Assembly (NCBI RefSeq): GCF_900112065.1
Contig: NZ_FOKE01000009.1
Span: 226,672-290,671 of the forward strand
Reading direction: 5' to 3'
Length of the DNA stretch: 64,000 nucleotides
Origin: Cohnella sp. OV330
GTDB taxonomy: Bacteria > Bacillota > Bacilli > Paenibacillales > Paenibacillaceae
This document shows, piece by piece, positions 8,034 through 16,299 of the stretch (its first letter is position 1; each line of letters starts with the position of its first letter). A program made the position numbers and the translations under genes. The notes under the pieces were generated by a model. The model did not search any database and was not told where the DNA came from. It saw nothing but the letters and a program-made list of their open reading frames with translations.

Positions 8034-8540
8034 TTGAGTTTTCAAGGCTTGCTGATCGCGCTGAACAGCTTGATCGACATCCATGACGAATTGCTTCAGC
8101 TCGCCCGGGACAAGGTGACGATCGTCGTGCAGAACGACGTGGACGCTTTAATGGCGCTCACCGCGAAGGAGACCCGGCTCATCGCCCGCCTGGAGGACAG
8201 CTTCCGGGAGATGGGCAGTTCGGCTGCTGGCAGCTGGAAAGAGATCGGACTAACGGCTCGGCCGGGCAGCAGGCTGTCCGATCTCATTCAAGCAGTGCCG
8301 AGGGCCGATCATAAGACGGAGCTTCGTGCGCTAGCGGTCAAGCTGAAGGAGCGACACAACGAGCTGAAGGTGATCAACGAGCGCAATCAGTTGCTGATCC
8401 AGCAATCCCTTGAGCTCATCCGGTACGAATTGGACTTGATCGCGGGGCCTTCCGAGCAGGAGATCACGTACGCGCCGACGTTGGCAGGTCAAGGATATGT
8501 GGGCGGAGCGTCCCGGAGATCGTTCGATACGCGCGCCTAA
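8034..8540 (+). CDS. flgN: FlgN-like chaperone of hook-junction proteins
   Basis: A 168-residue mostly helical protein with long heptad-like stretches (ETRLIARLEDSFREM, LRALAVKLKERHNELKVINERNQ), as in the FlgN family. FlgN keeps FlgK and FlgL export-ready in the cytoplasm. The start is TTG at 8034, with GAGGTG at 8021-8026 overlapping the flgM stop, so translation is likely coupled. It lies directly before flgK. Confidence 0.87.
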   Translation: MSFQGLLIALNSLIDIHDELLQLARDKVTIVVQNDVDALMALTAKETRLIARLEDSFREMGSSAAGSWKEIGLTARPGSRLSDLIQAVPRADHKTELRALAVKLKERHNELKVINERNQLLIQQSLELIRYELDLIAGPSEQEITYAPTLAGQGYVGGASRRSFDTRA

Positions 8541-8580
8541 GATCGCGCATTTATACAACCGAGATAGGGGATGAAGCGCT

Positions 8581-10140
8581 TTGAGATCAACTTTTCATGC
8601 CATAGAGACGGCCAAGCGCAGCTTATTTACGCAGCAGGCCGCCCTGCAGACGACGGGGCAGAACGTTGCCAACGCCAATACGACGGGGTATTCCCGCCAG
8701 ACGGTCAATATGGTAGCTTCCCGGCCGATCGAGGCGCCGGGTCTGACGCACTCGACTTCGCCGGGACAGCTCGGCACGGGCGTCGAGTTCTCGTCGATCA
8801 CGCGCATTCGCGAGAGCTACCTGGACAATCAGTTCCGCAATGAGAACCAAAACAATGGCAGCTGGTCGATTCGCCAGGATACGCTCCAGAAGCTAGAGAC
8901 GATTATGAACGAGCCGACGGATTCCGGTCTTCGCTCCGTGTTGGACAATTTCTTTAATTCGTGGCAGGACCTAAGCGAAAATCCGGAAGACCTGACGGCG
9001 CGCAAGCTTGTACGCGAGAACGCGCTGGCTCTCACGGATGCCATCAATCAGATGAGCCGGCAGTTCGACGACCTGAAGAGCGACCTGACGACCAACATCG
9101 GGACGAAGGTGTCCCAGATGAACACTTCCCTTCAGACGATCGCGGACTTGAACACGCAGATTAAGCGCATCGAAGCATTCGGAGACAACGCTAACGATCT
9201 TCGCGACCAGCGCGACGTCCTGGTGGACGAGCTGTCGAAGATGGCGAACGTGTCGGTCACCGAGACCGCGGACGGCTATCAAGTATCGATGGGCGGACAG
9301 GTGCTCGTGGACAACGGCAATCCGGCGACGCTGGAGACCGCGGACGTGATCGGCGCGTTCGGCTCCGATCTGACCGGCGGCGAGCTTTACGGAATGATCA
9401 TGTCGCGGGATCAATACGTGACGAACTTCCAGAGTCAATTGGATACGCTCGTAAACGGTCTGGCGAACGGCGAGATTACGGTGACGCTGCCGGCGGGATC
9501 CGTGTTGCCGGAGGGCACGGTGCTGAATGGCGTAACGTACTCGGGCACAAACCGCACGCTTGCTTCCGATTTGCCGGTGACCGTGAAGGGACTGAACGGT
9601 CTCCATCAGCTAGGTTACACTAACCAGGACCCGCTGAAGGCTGCGGCCGCTTTCTTCGTCTCGACCGATGGCTCGCCGCTCACGGCCGGCAATATCATGG
9701 TCAACAAGGATATTCAAAACGACGCCAACAATATTGCGGCTTCGATGCGAACCGCGACGAGCGGCGGCACGGAGTCCGTCGTCAAGGGCAACAAAAACTT
9801 GGCGCTGCTCATGGCCCAGTTCAACGATACGAAAATAAACTTCACCTCGGTCAATCCGGATGCCATGACCGGCACGGGGACCGTCAATGATATGTACAGC
9901 TCCATTATCGGGCAGCTCGGCATTCAATCCCAAGAGGCGCAGCGGCAGACGACCAACACGCAAGCGGTCGTCGACCAGGTCGATGCCCGCAGGCAGGCCG
10001 TCAGCGGCGTTTCCCTTGACGAAGAGATGGCGAACCTGATTAAGTTCCAGCATGCCTACAGCGCTGCCGCCCGTTTCATGACGACGATCGACGAGACGCT
10101 GGACAAGATCATTAACGGAACCGGCACAGTCGGACGCTAA
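8581..10140 (+). CDS. flgK: FlgK, flagellar hook-associated protein 1
   Basis: A 519-residue axial protein that joins hook and filament. The start is TTG at 8581, after GGGGATG. N-terminal MRSTFHAIETAKRSLFTQQ and TTGQNVANANTTGYSR is the conserved rod/hook D0 motif. The C-terminus (SGVSLDEEMANLIKFQHAYS to the end) is the matching coiled-coil segment with the invariant NLIKFQ...Y.A. The middle (residues 250-420) is the variable exposed domain. The size is close to Bacillus FlgK (507). Confidence 0.95.
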   Translation: MRSTFHAIETAKRSLFTQQAALQTTGQNVANANTTGYSRQTVNMVASRPIEAPGLTHSTSPGQLGTGVEFSSITRIRESYLDNQFRNENQNNGSWSIRQDTLQKLETIMNEPTDSGLRSVLDNFFNSWQDLSENPEDLTARKLVRENALALTDAINQMSRQFDDLKSDLTTNIGTKVSQMNTSLQTIADLNTQIKRIEAFGDNANDLRDQRDVLVDELSKMANVSVTETADGYQVSMGGQVLVDNGNPATLETADVIGAFGSDLTGGELYGMIMSRDQYVTNFQSQLDTLVNGLANGEITVTLPAGSVLPEGTVLNGVTYSGTNRTLASDLPVTVKGLNGLHQLGYTNQDPLKAAAAFFVSTDGSPLTAGNIMVNKDIQNDANNIAASMRTATSGGTESVVKGNKNLALLMAQFNDTKINFTSVNPDAMTGTGTVNDMYSSIIGQLGIQSQEAQRQTTNTQAVVDQVDARRQAVSGVSLDEEMANLIKFQHAYSAAARFMTTIDETLDKIINGTGTVGR

Positions 10141-10169
10141 TTTACAACTGAGAGAGCGAGGGTGAACCC

Positions 10170-11105
10170 ATGTTGGGTCGCGTGACTCAAGGTACCATCA
10201 CGGCGCAGCTGCTGCGCAATATCAATTCGAATTTAAGTCAATCCTCGAGCTTGTCCGAGAAGCTTTCGACCGGACGCAATATCAATCGTGCTTCGGACGA
10301 TCCCGTAGGGATCACTTACGCGCTTCGGTACCGTTCGGATCTGTCCGTTAACGAAGCCTATCAGACCAATGTCGACGCGGCATCCTCCTGGCTCGATTTT
10401 AATGACACGATGCTGTCTCAGGTGAATGACGTGCTGAAGCGGGTTAAGGATCTTAGCGTACAGGGCTCCAACGGGACCAATCCGCAGGTTGCGCTCGACA
10501 ACATTGCCGACGAGGTCGATCAGCTTAAGGCGCAGCTCAAGGATATCGCGAACAGCCAACTGAAGGGCAAGTACGTCTTTAACGGTCAGTATACGGATAC
10601 GAAACCATATGCCGACAACGCAGACGCTGCGTCGGTCATGACCGACGCCGGCAAGCTCGATTACATTGTCAATGCCGGTATTCAACTGACGGTGAATCTA
10701 AGCGGCAACGACGTGTTCGGCTATCCGCCGAATTCAGCATCTTCGACAGTGTCTTCCCCGCAGTATGAGGATGACAATGTCTTTAACGTATTGGATCAAA
10801 TCTCCGCCAAGCTTCGCGCCGGAGACCAAAAGGGCGTATCCGCGCAGCTGGGCCTTCTGGATTCCCGTATGGACAAGGTGTTGACTGCACAGGCGCAAGT
10901 CGGTGCGCGCGTCAACCGTCTGGAATTGCTCCAGAACCGCCTCCAAGATTTGAACGTCAACCTCCAGGATCTTCAGTCCAAGACGGAGGATGCGGATATG
11001 GAAGACCTCTTGATTAAAGCAAAAGTGAACGAGAGCGTTTATCAGGCATCGCTTTCCGTTGGCGCTAAGATTATCAAGCCATCATTGGTGGACTTCTTGG
11101 GCTAA
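10170..11105 (+). CDS. flgL: FlgL, flagellar hook-associated protein 3
   Basis: A 311-residue flagellin-like axial protein placed between FlgK and the filament. The N-terminus MLGRVTQGTITAQLLRNINS and SSLSEKLSTGRNINRASDDP is the D0/D1 flagellin-family motif; the C-terminal half has ARVNRLELLQNRLQDLNVNL and the final coiled segment. ATG at 10170 follows GAGAGAGCGAGG. It is 29 bases after flgK in the same operon. Confidence 0.95.
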   Translation: MLGRVTQGTITAQLLRNINSNLSQSSSLSEKLSTGRNINRASDDPVGITYALRYRSDLSVNEAYQTNVDAASSWLDFNDTMLSQVNDVLKRVKDLSVQGSNGTNPQVALDNIADEVDQLKAQLKDIANSQLKGKYVFNGQYTDTKPYADNADAASVMTDAGKLDYIVNAGIQLTVNLSGNDVFGYPPNSASSTVSSPQYEDDNVFNVLDQISAKLRAGDQKGVSAQLGLLDSRMDKVLTAQAQVGARVNRLELLQNRLQDLNVNLQDLQSKTEDADMEDLLIKAKVNESVYQASLSVGAKIIKPSLVDFLG

Positions 11106-11128
11106 TCGGACCTGTGGGGGGATAACGC

Positions 11129-11701
11129 ATGATGCCTTTGCCGCAGATATCGATTCGATCGCAGGCCGGACGGATCGGCATCTCTACGGAGTCCGGGCAG
11201 TATGACATTCGAACGCGTCCGGCCTCCATGCAGATCGAAACGACGCCGCCGGCCTTTACCGCGGACAATGGTTCGGGTACGCTGGTCATAGATAAGACGC
11301 TTACTGACAACGCCTTGACTGGCGGCAAACCCGAGGCGTTCTGGCAGCGGATTTATTCGCAATACCAGCAAGTCGCGCGACAGAACCTCGAACGTATCGT
11401 CGCGGAAGGCAACGAAGCGGGTGATCTTCGGATCAAAGGCAATGTCATCGCCAGTCAGGCGCTGGACGAGTATCTGGAGGGTGCGCCGGATCTGCAGGTG
11501 TTCGGTTTCGCGGCGCCGGACAACACGAAGCTCAGCTATACGCCGAGAGATTTGAACATGGAATTCATTCCGGGTTCTAAAAACGTCGATATACGGCCGT
11601 CGAAGCCCGAGATCGAATTTCGGCGCGGATCCGTCAACGTCTACATGCAGCAGTATCCGAACGTCACGGTCACGGCGCCGTCGATCAATATAATGGCTTA
11701 A
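11129..11701 (+). CDS. yviE: YviE-like flagellar-operon protein (DUF6470)
   Basis: A 190-residue protein between flgL and fliW, the same slot as Bacillus yviE. It contains ISIRSQAGRIGISTESGQYDIRTRPASMQI at the start (read here in two parts: ISIRSQAGRIGIS and YDIRTRPASMQIE), a central helical part (AFWQRIYSQYQQVARQNLER) and a repeated beta-type end (NMEFIPGSKNVDIRPSKP). No signal peptide. The molecular function is unknown; the family is nearly always found in flagellar operons. Confidence 0.85.
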   Translation: MMPLPQISIRSQAGRIGISTESGQYDIRTRPASMQIETTPPAFTADNGSGTLVIDKTLTDNALTGGKPEAFWQRIYSQYQQVARQNLERIVAEGNEAGDLRIKGNVIASQALDEYLEGAPDLQVFGFAAPDNTKLSYTPRDLNMEFIPGSKNVDIRPSKPEIEFRRGSVNVYMQQYPNVTVTAPSINIMA

Positions 11702-11718
11702 ATATGATATGATGGGAG

Positions 11719-11760
11719 CGGCAGGCGGCATTTATGATGCGCTTGCCGTTCTTTCTACTT
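11719..11760 (+). terminator. Possible weak terminator between yviE and fliW
   Basis: An imperfect hairpin (11719-11748: CGGCA/TGCCG, then GCG/CGC and CAT/ATG around a short loop) is followed by an interrupted T-rich stretch. It may reduce readthrough into fliW. The intergenic space of 86 bases is larger than elsewhere in this operon. Confidence 0.4.
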
Positions 11761-11787
11761 TTATTTGCGAAGCGGAGGCAGCGATAG

Positions 11788-12237
11788 ATGATCGTTCAGA
11801 CGGCTAATTTTGGCGACATCGAAGTTGACGAGAATAATTTGTATCTTTTCGAGGGTGGCCTTCCGGGCTTCGAGGAGAGCCAGCGGTTCATTCTTGTGAA
11901 CGTCGAGGGGAATCCATCCTTCAATTATTTACAATCGGCGGATCAACCTGATTTGGTTTTCGTATTGGCCGACCCCTTCGCCTTCTTCTCCGACTATGAA
12001 TTCGATCTGTCGGATGCCATGATGCGGGAGCTGGCGCTAGACGGTCAGAACGACGTATCCGTACGCGTTATTCTTAACGCAAGACAGGGACTTAGAGAAG
12101 CGACGGCGAACTTGACGGCACCGCTTGTATTCAATACGAAAAAGCAGCTCGGCAAACAGATCATCCTAGGTCAAAGCTCCTACTCCACGCGTCATCGGCT
12201 GTTCCCGGCCGCAGCCGGCGCCGCGAAAGGAGAATGA
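11788..12237 (+). CDS. fliW: FliW, flagellar assembly factor and CsrA antagonist
   Basis: A 149-residue cytoplasmic protein. FliW binds either flagellin or CsrA; when flagellin is exported, FliW is freed, sequesters CsrA and relieves repression of hag. Typical segments are FGDIEVDENNLYLFEGGLPGFEE, FNYLQSADQPDLVFVLADPF and APLVFNTKKQLGKQIIL. The start at 11788 has GCGGAGG about 10 bases upstream. The gene ends 3 bases before csrA, so the two partners are translationally linked, two genes upstream of their target hag. Confidence 0.95.
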   Translation: MIVQTANFGDIEVDENNLYLFEGGLPGFEESQRFILVNVEGNPSFNYLQSADQPDLVFVLADPFAFFSDYEFDLSDAMMRELALDGQNDVSVRVILNARQGLREATANLTAPLVFNTKKQLGKQIILGQSSYSTRHRLFPAAAGAAKGE

Positions 12238-12240
12238 CCG

Positions 12241-12483
12241 ATGCTCGTTCTATCTCGAAAAAAGGGACAGTCTATTCTAATCGGTGAAGGGATCGAGCTG
12301 ACGATCCTCGAAGTCGAAGGAGAGACGATCAAGCTTGGGATCGCTGCGCCGCGGGACGTGCAGATTCTGCGTTCCGAACTGCTGACTTCGGTGAAGGAGA
12401 GCAACAAGGAGTCCGTCGGGTTGCCGCAGGGATTAGACTTCGCGGGTTTGCCCGACGTTCTACAAAAAAAATCGCAAAAATAA
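12241..12483 (+). CDS. csrA: CsrA, translational regulator of flagellin mRNA
   Basis: An 80-residue RNA-binding protein: MLVLSRKKGQSILIGEGIELTI is the family signature, and the second half has IKLGIAAPRDVQILRSEL. CsrA dimers bind GGA motifs and block ribosome access to hag mRNA. The start is 3 bases after fliW, whose 3' end supplies AAAGGAGAA as ribosome binding site. The C-terminal tail is about 6 residues longer than Bacillus CsrA (74). Confidence 0.96.
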   Translation: MLVLSRKKGQSILIGEGIELTILEVEGETIKLGIAAPRDVQILRSELLTSVKESNKESVGLPQGLDFAGLPDVLQKKSQK

Positions 12484-12496
12484 TCGGATTCACTAT

Positions 12497-12523
12497 TAAA
12501 CCGGCGCCGGATGCTGCCGATAA
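12497..12523 (+). promoter_or_regulatory. Sigma-D promoter of hag
   Basis: TAAA (12497-12500), exactly 15 bases, then GCCGATAA (12516-12523): a near-perfect sigma-D promoter. It begins 14 bases after the csrA stop and drives the flagellin gene through a leader of about 80 bases. Confidence 0.9.
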
Positions 12524-12567
12524 AAATAGCATGACGGGGTTGGGGCGTACGACCTAATCCCCGGCAA

Positions 12568-12603
12568 GCCGCAAGGAAGCGGCAAACCAACATTCAGGGA
12601 GGA
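12568..12603 (+). promoter_or_regulatory. CsrA-binding sites in the hag leader
   Basis: Site 1 is a hairpin: GCCGC (12568-12572), loop AAGGAA (12573-12578), GCGGC (12579-12583), with GGA exposed in the loop. Site 2 is the ribosome binding site itself, which contains two GGA motifs (12598-12603). Two sites, one in a loop and one over the Shine-Dalgarno, is the arrangement known for CsrA control of Bacillus hag. Binding here is inferred from that match and the adjacent fliW-csrA pair. Confidence 0.75.
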
Positions 12604-12611
12604 ATTTTATC

Positions 12612-13382
12612 ATGCGTATTAACCACAACATTACCGCACTGAACACGCACCGCAACATGGGTCTGAACACCGATGCTGCCGGCAAGAACATGGAGAAGCT
12701 GTCTTCCGGTCTCCGCATCAACCGTGCTGCTGACGATGCAGCCGGCCTGGCCGTATCCGAAAAGATGCGCGGTCAAATCCGCGGTCTCGAGCAAGCGCAA
12801 CGCAACGTTCAAGACGGCGTGTCCTTCGTACAAACGGCTGAAGGCGCGATGAACGAAGTTAGCTCCATGCTGTCCCGCATGAAGGAACTGAACGTTCAAA
12901 AGCTGAACGGCACTTACTCCTCCGGCGACAAGGCTAACATCAACCAAGAGCTGGACCAACTGGGCGAGCAAATCGACAAGATTTTCTCCGAAACGAAGTT
13001 CAACGGCATCAACATCACGTCCGGCGCGACGATCCAAATCAGCGACACTTCCGGCGTAACGATCTCGATCGATTCGGTCTCCACGACCGGTATCACGGGT
13101 CTGTCGAGCTCCACGTCCCTGACGAGCATCGAAACGGCTATCAAGAACACGTCCACCGAGCGCGCTAAGCTGGGTGCTAAGCAAAACCGTCTTGAGTACA
13201 CGTCCAACAACCTGGGCACGACGGTAGAAAACCTGACCGCTGCTGAGTCCCGCATCCGCGATACGGACATGGCGAAGGAAATGGTTAACCTCACGAAGAA
13301 CAACATCTTGCTTCAAGCTTCCCAAGCGATGCTGGCGCAAGCCAACTCGCAGCCGCAAGGCGTACTGTCCCTGCTCCGTTAA
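12612..13382 (+). CDS. hag: Flagellin (Hag), short form with Ser/Thr-rich centre
   Basis: A 256-residue filament subunit. N-terminal D0/D1 (MRINHNITALNTHRNMGLN, KLSSGLRINRAADDAAGLA) and C-terminal D1/D0 (AAESRIRDTDMAKEMVNLTK, ILLQASQAMLAQANSQPQ, end LSLLR) are complete. The central part is short, with no D2/D3 outer domains. Residues of about 136-176 are dense in Ser and Thr and form the likely exposed surface, the expected place for O-linked nonulosonic acids. Codon use is very uniform, as in a highly expressed gene. Its own sigma-D promoter, CsrA-controlled leader and strong terminator make it monocistronic. Confidence 0.97.
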   Translation: MRINHNITALNTHRNMGLNTDAAGKNMEKLSSGLRINRAADDAAGLAVSEKMRGQIRGLEQAQRNVQDGVSFVQTAEGAMNEVSSMLSRMKELNVQKLNGTYSSGDKANINQELDQLGEQIDKIFSETKFNGINITSGATIQISDTSGVTISIDSVSTTGITGLSSSTSLTSIETAIKNTSTERAKLGAKQNRLEYTSNNLGTTVENLTAAESRIRDTDMAKEMVNLTKNNILLQASQAMLAQANSQPQGVLSLLR

Positions 13383-13396
13383 TCTCAATCTTCCTA

Positions 13397-13428
13397 GAAG
13401 CCTTAGCTACGCTAAGGCTTCTTTTTTT
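13397..13428 (+). terminator. Intrinsic terminator of hag
   Basis: A perfect 11-bp stem GAAGCCTTAGC / GCTAAGGCTTC with loop TAC, followed by seven T (13422-13428). Confidence 0.95.
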
Positions 13429-13439
13429 ATGGTTATACC

Positions 13440-13467
13440 TAATAATAAGGAGAAGGCATTCCGATAA
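13440..13467 (+). promoter_or_regulatory. Probable sigma-D promoter of flaG-fliD-fliS-fliT
   Basis: TCCGATAA (13460-13467) matches the sigma-D -10 at seven of eight positions; TAAT (13440-13443) lies 16 bases upstream as a weak -35. It sits right after the hag terminator and 43 bases before flaG. Confidence 0.5.
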
Positions 13468-13510
13468 ATGGAATAGAAACATTTCTAAGTGCGGGGTGGA
13501 TGGGGTGTCT

Positions 13511-13882
13511 ATGAATATTTCTTCTGCAGGTTCTAGTGTGCAAGCAGGAAAAAGTATGGTGTCTACGCCAGGCGGAGTGCCGAGCACTGATCTGAACAGC
13601 GTAACGACCATAGAAGCCTTGCAGAAAGCTTCGTTATCCGGAGAACGTGTAACTGCAGGAGACGAACAGGTTATTAAGAAGCTGGATAAAATTTTAACGG
13701 CCCTTCAAGGCCCCAACACCTCCCTAGAGATGTCTATGCATAAAGAAACAAAGACTGTCGTCATCAAAGTCATGAATAAAGAAACCGGTGAGTTAATCCG
13801 CGAGATTCCTCCTGAAAAAACGTTAGACCTGGTGGCCAAGTTCATGGAGATAAACGGCATATTGATCGATGAGAAGGTTTAA
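13511..13882 (+). CDS. flaG: FlaG family protein
   Basis: A 123-residue protein. I chose ATG at 13511 (GGGGTG just upstream); a GTG at 13496 would add five residues. The C-terminal half (LEMSMHKETKTVVIKVMNKE, GELIREIPPEKTLDLVAKF) is the conserved FlaG domain; the N-terminal 50 residues are Ser/Gly-rich and variable. FlaG influences filament length in several bacteria. It leads the fliD-fliS-fliT unit. Confidence 0.9.
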   Translation: MNISSAGSSVQAGKSMVSTPGGVPSTDLNSVTTIEALQKASLSGERVTAGDEQVIKKLDKILTALQGPNTSLEMSMHKETKTVVIKVMNKETGELIREIPPEKTLDLVAKFMEINGILIDEKV

Positions 13883-13897
13883 AAGGAGGTTCCATGT

Positions 13898-15385
13898 ATG
13901 GTAACGAGAATGAGTGGTCTCGCTTCGGGCCTTGATATCGACGGCATCGTAACCAAGCTAATGAAGGCCGAGCGGACATCGCTGGACGCATTGGTGAAGA
14001 AGCGCACCAAGATCGAATGGCAGCAGGAAGCGTATCGGGATATTAACGCCAAAATCGTAGATTTTAGAAATAATAAATTGGCGAACTATTCGCTTTCATC
14101 AAGCATCGGCGCAAAGACGAGCGATGTGACGGGCGATACCAATGCGATAACGGTTAATTCAACATCGAGCAGTGCTTCCGGTTCGATGAACATATCCGTC
14201 GATGCAGTCGCCAAGTCAGCCGTTACCGTGTATACTTATCAGCCCACGCCGCCGTCGACCGATCAGAATACGTCGGGTAAGACGTTAGCGGATTTGGGTT
14301 TTACGGGCAATACGTTGACGATTACCCAGCCTTCGGGGGGGACCGCTACGGTTACCGTAGATACCAGTAAGGATACGTTGGCCACGTTGGCTGCGAAAAT
14401 CAATGCGAATAAGTCGGCAAATGCGACCGCCAGTTATAACGATGCCACAGGGCAGTTTTCGTTAGTCAGCAAAAGTACCGGAGCGGGCGAAATTAAACTC
14501 GACATTTTCGGCGATTTCGCCGAAAGTGCGAATGCGGGCAGCAATGCCAAAGCGACGATAAACGGAATTGCGTACGAGCAAGCGTCCAATACGTTCGATA
14601 TGAATGGTTTCAATTTCACTGTACGGAACCAAACCGGTTCGAGCGGTTCCACGACGGTGTCAATTAAAACTGATACCGATAAGATTTTAAGCACCATCAA
14701 ATCTTTTATTAACGATTATAATACGTTAATCGGCGCGATTAACGGTAAGCTCGGCGAAAAGTCCTATAGGGATTATATGCCTTTGACCGACGTTGAAAAA
14801 GGCGAAATGAAAGAGAGCCAAATTACGCTATGGGAAGAGAAAGCGCATAGCGGCTTGCTGAAGAACGACAGCATATTGAGCGGTCTCGTCAGTCAGATGC
14901 GTATCGCCACGATGGCCGATTATACGACCAAAACGAACCTGACGTCGATCGGGATCACAACAGGCGATTATACAACGCAAGGCAAACTTGTAATCCAGGA
15001 CGAAAGTAAGCTGAAAGATGCCATCGAGGCGGATCCGCAAAAAATAATCGATATGTTTACGAAGGCTGCTCCGACAGGGACGAAGGTTACTGCCGATATG
15101 TCCGGCGTAGGCATTTTCCAAAAGTTGACCCAGTTTTCGATGACGGCGCTTAAGCAGATATCGGAAAAAGCCGGAACGCTTACGACGAGTGCCGATACGA
15201 CAGCGGATTTTATCGAAAACTCCTTGCTCAGCGATACGATACGCTCCATGAAGGACAGGGAAACGGATTTGGCTGCGCGATTAAGCGATAAAGAGACGCA
15301 GTACTATAAGAAGTTTACTGCGATGGAAACGGCGATTAACAAAATGAATACTCAGTCATCCAGTCTATCCAGCTTCATGAGTTAA
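13898..15385 (+). CDS. fliD: FliD, filament cap protein (HAP2)
   Basis: A 495-residue protein capping the growing filament and helping flagellin fold. The N-terminus MVTRMSGLASGLDIDGIVTKLMKAE and IEWQQEAYRDINAKIVDFRN is the FliD_N domain; the FliD_C domain has LLKNDSILSGLVSQMR, LTSIGITTGDYTTQGKL and a C-terminal helical stretch. The middle (residues 60-250) is Ser/Thr/Gly-rich, another possible glycosylated surface. AAAGGAGG precedes the start. From here the coding sequence is less GC-rich than the early flagellar genes. Confidence 0.95.
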   Translation: MVTRMSGLASGLDIDGIVTKLMKAERTSLDALVKKRTKIEWQQEAYRDINAKIVDFRNNKLANYSLSSSIGAKTSDVTGDTNAITVNSTSSSASGSMNISVDAVAKSAVTVYTYQPTPPSTDQNTSGKTLADLGFTGNTLTITQPSGGTATVTVDTSKDTLATLAAKINANKSANATASYNDATGQFSLVSKSTGAGEIKLDIFGDFAESANAGSNAKATINGIAYEQASNTFDMNGFNFTVRNQTGSSGSTTVSIKTDTDKILSTIKSFINDYNTLIGAINGKLGEKSYRDYMPLTDVEKGEMKESQITLWEEKAHSGLLKNDSILSGLVSQMRIATMADYTTKTNLTSIGITTGDYTTQGKLVIQDESKLKDAIEADPQKIIDMFTKAAPTGTKVTADMSGVGIFQKLTQFSMTALKQISEKAGTLTTSADTTADFIENSLLSDTIRSMKDRETDLAARLSDKETQYYKKFTAMETAINKMNTQSSSLSSFMS

Positions 15386-15398
15386 GGGGGAAATTCCT

Positions 15399-15800
15399 TT
15401 GTTAAAATCGCCTTACCAAGCTTATCAACAATCCTCCGTGCAAACGTCAACGCCGATTCAACTGGTTCTCATGCTGTATGATGGCGCTATAAGACACACC
15501 AGGGCGAGCGCGGATTCAATTCTATCTAAAGACTTTAACAAAGCTAATCTGAATTTAAAAAAAGCTCAATCGATCATACATGAGTTAATCGCTTCGCTTA
15601 ATTTCGACTTCGAAGTGTCCAAGAACTTGGCGAGCTTGTATGAATATTTCCTTCATATGCTCATACAAGCCAATATAAAGAAGGATGCCAAGTTTGCCGA
15701 AGAGGTGGCGACACATCTCGTTGAACTCCGAGAAGCTTGGAGACAGACGGTGAAGTTGGCTGCAACGGAGCAAAGCCATGTGCAAGGCGGTAGCGCCTAG
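15399..15800 (+). CDS. fliS: FliS, flagellin export chaperone
   Basis: A 133-residue helical protein that binds the flagellin C-terminus before export. MLKSPYQAYQQSSVQTSTPIQLVLMLYDGAIR is the family signature (quoted in part: SPYQAYQQSSVQTSTP, LVLMLYDGAI). The start is TTG at 15399, behind AAGGGGGAA. It follows fliD by 13 bases. Confidence 0.93.
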   Translation: MLKSPYQAYQQSSVQTSTPIQLVLMLYDGAIRHTRASADSILSKDFNKANLNLKKAQSIIHELIASLNFDFEVSKNLASLYEYFLHMLIQANIKKDAKFAEEVATHLVELREAWRQTVKLAATEQSHVQGGSA

Positions 15801-15801
15801 T

Positions 15802-16125
15802 ATGGATAAGTTAGATATCCTCAAAGAATTTACGGAGCGGCTGGCGTTGCAGATCGACGATTCGGATAGCGAAGTTCTGGAACGCTTAATTGCTCTTCGC
15901 GAGGAAGTAATCGAGGATCTGCAGCACAGAGCTCCATTGTCTGACGAGGATAAGGCAAAGATTCAGATCATTCAATCCCATCATGACGTATTGGTCGGAC
16001 GCATGGCGAAGTTGCGGGATGAAGCCTCCCAAGGATTGCAGCGGATACAGCAGACGCGACTTCAAAAGAGAAGCTATGAAGCACCCGGCAGCATAAACGC
16101 CATCTTTTTCGACAAGAAAAAATAA
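15802..16125 (+). CDS. fliT: FliT-like flagellar chaperone
   Basis: A 107-residue helical protein in the fliT position right after fliS. I prefer ATG at 15802 (AAGGCGG upstream); an in-frame ATG at 15778 inside fliS is possible. Sequence conservation of this family is low, so the call rests on position, size and the helical, charged composition (LREEVIEDLQHRAPLSDEDK). FliT of Bacillus is a chaperone for FliD. The last gene before the glycan island. Confidence 0.72.
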   Translation: MDKLDILKEFTERLALQIDDSDSEVLERLIALREEVIEDLQHRAPLSDEDKAKIQIIQSHHDVLVGRMAKLRDEASQGLQRIQQTRLQKRSYEAPGSINAIFFDKKK

Positions 16126-16152
16126 TTGATCGCCAAAACAAGACTTATTAAG

Positions 16153-16194
16153 AAGCTGCGCCGACTTATAATCGGGGCAGCTTGTTTTTGTTTT
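16153..16194 (+). terminator. Intrinsic terminator after fliT
   Basis: AAGCTGC (16153-16159) pairs with GCAGCTT (16177-16183), with inner CCGA/TCGG pairing, followed by a G-interrupted run of T. It separates the flagellar operon from the glycan island. Confidence 0.8.
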
Positions 16195-16242
16195 CAGGCG
16201 AGACGTCCGGCGAACAGGGGAGATTTTCCTGAGCGTTTTTCT

Positions 16243-16269
16243 TATGGAATACCGCCATTTAACCGATAT
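16243..16269 (+). promoter_or_regulatory. Weak sigma-D-like promoter before the Maf gene
   Basis: ACCGATAT (16262-16269) matches seven of eight -10 positions; TATG 15 bases upstream matches only two of four -35 positions. If real, it would tie expression of the glycosyltransferase to that of flagellin. Confidence 0.3.
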
Positions 16270-16299
16270 AAAAAACAAGTGGAGCAAGGGGGAATTTCA

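Noticed and set aside
16126..16299. Upstream extension of the Maf gene to TTG 16126
   Set aside because: It would include the fliT terminator hairpin; ATG 16300 has a strong ribosome site.
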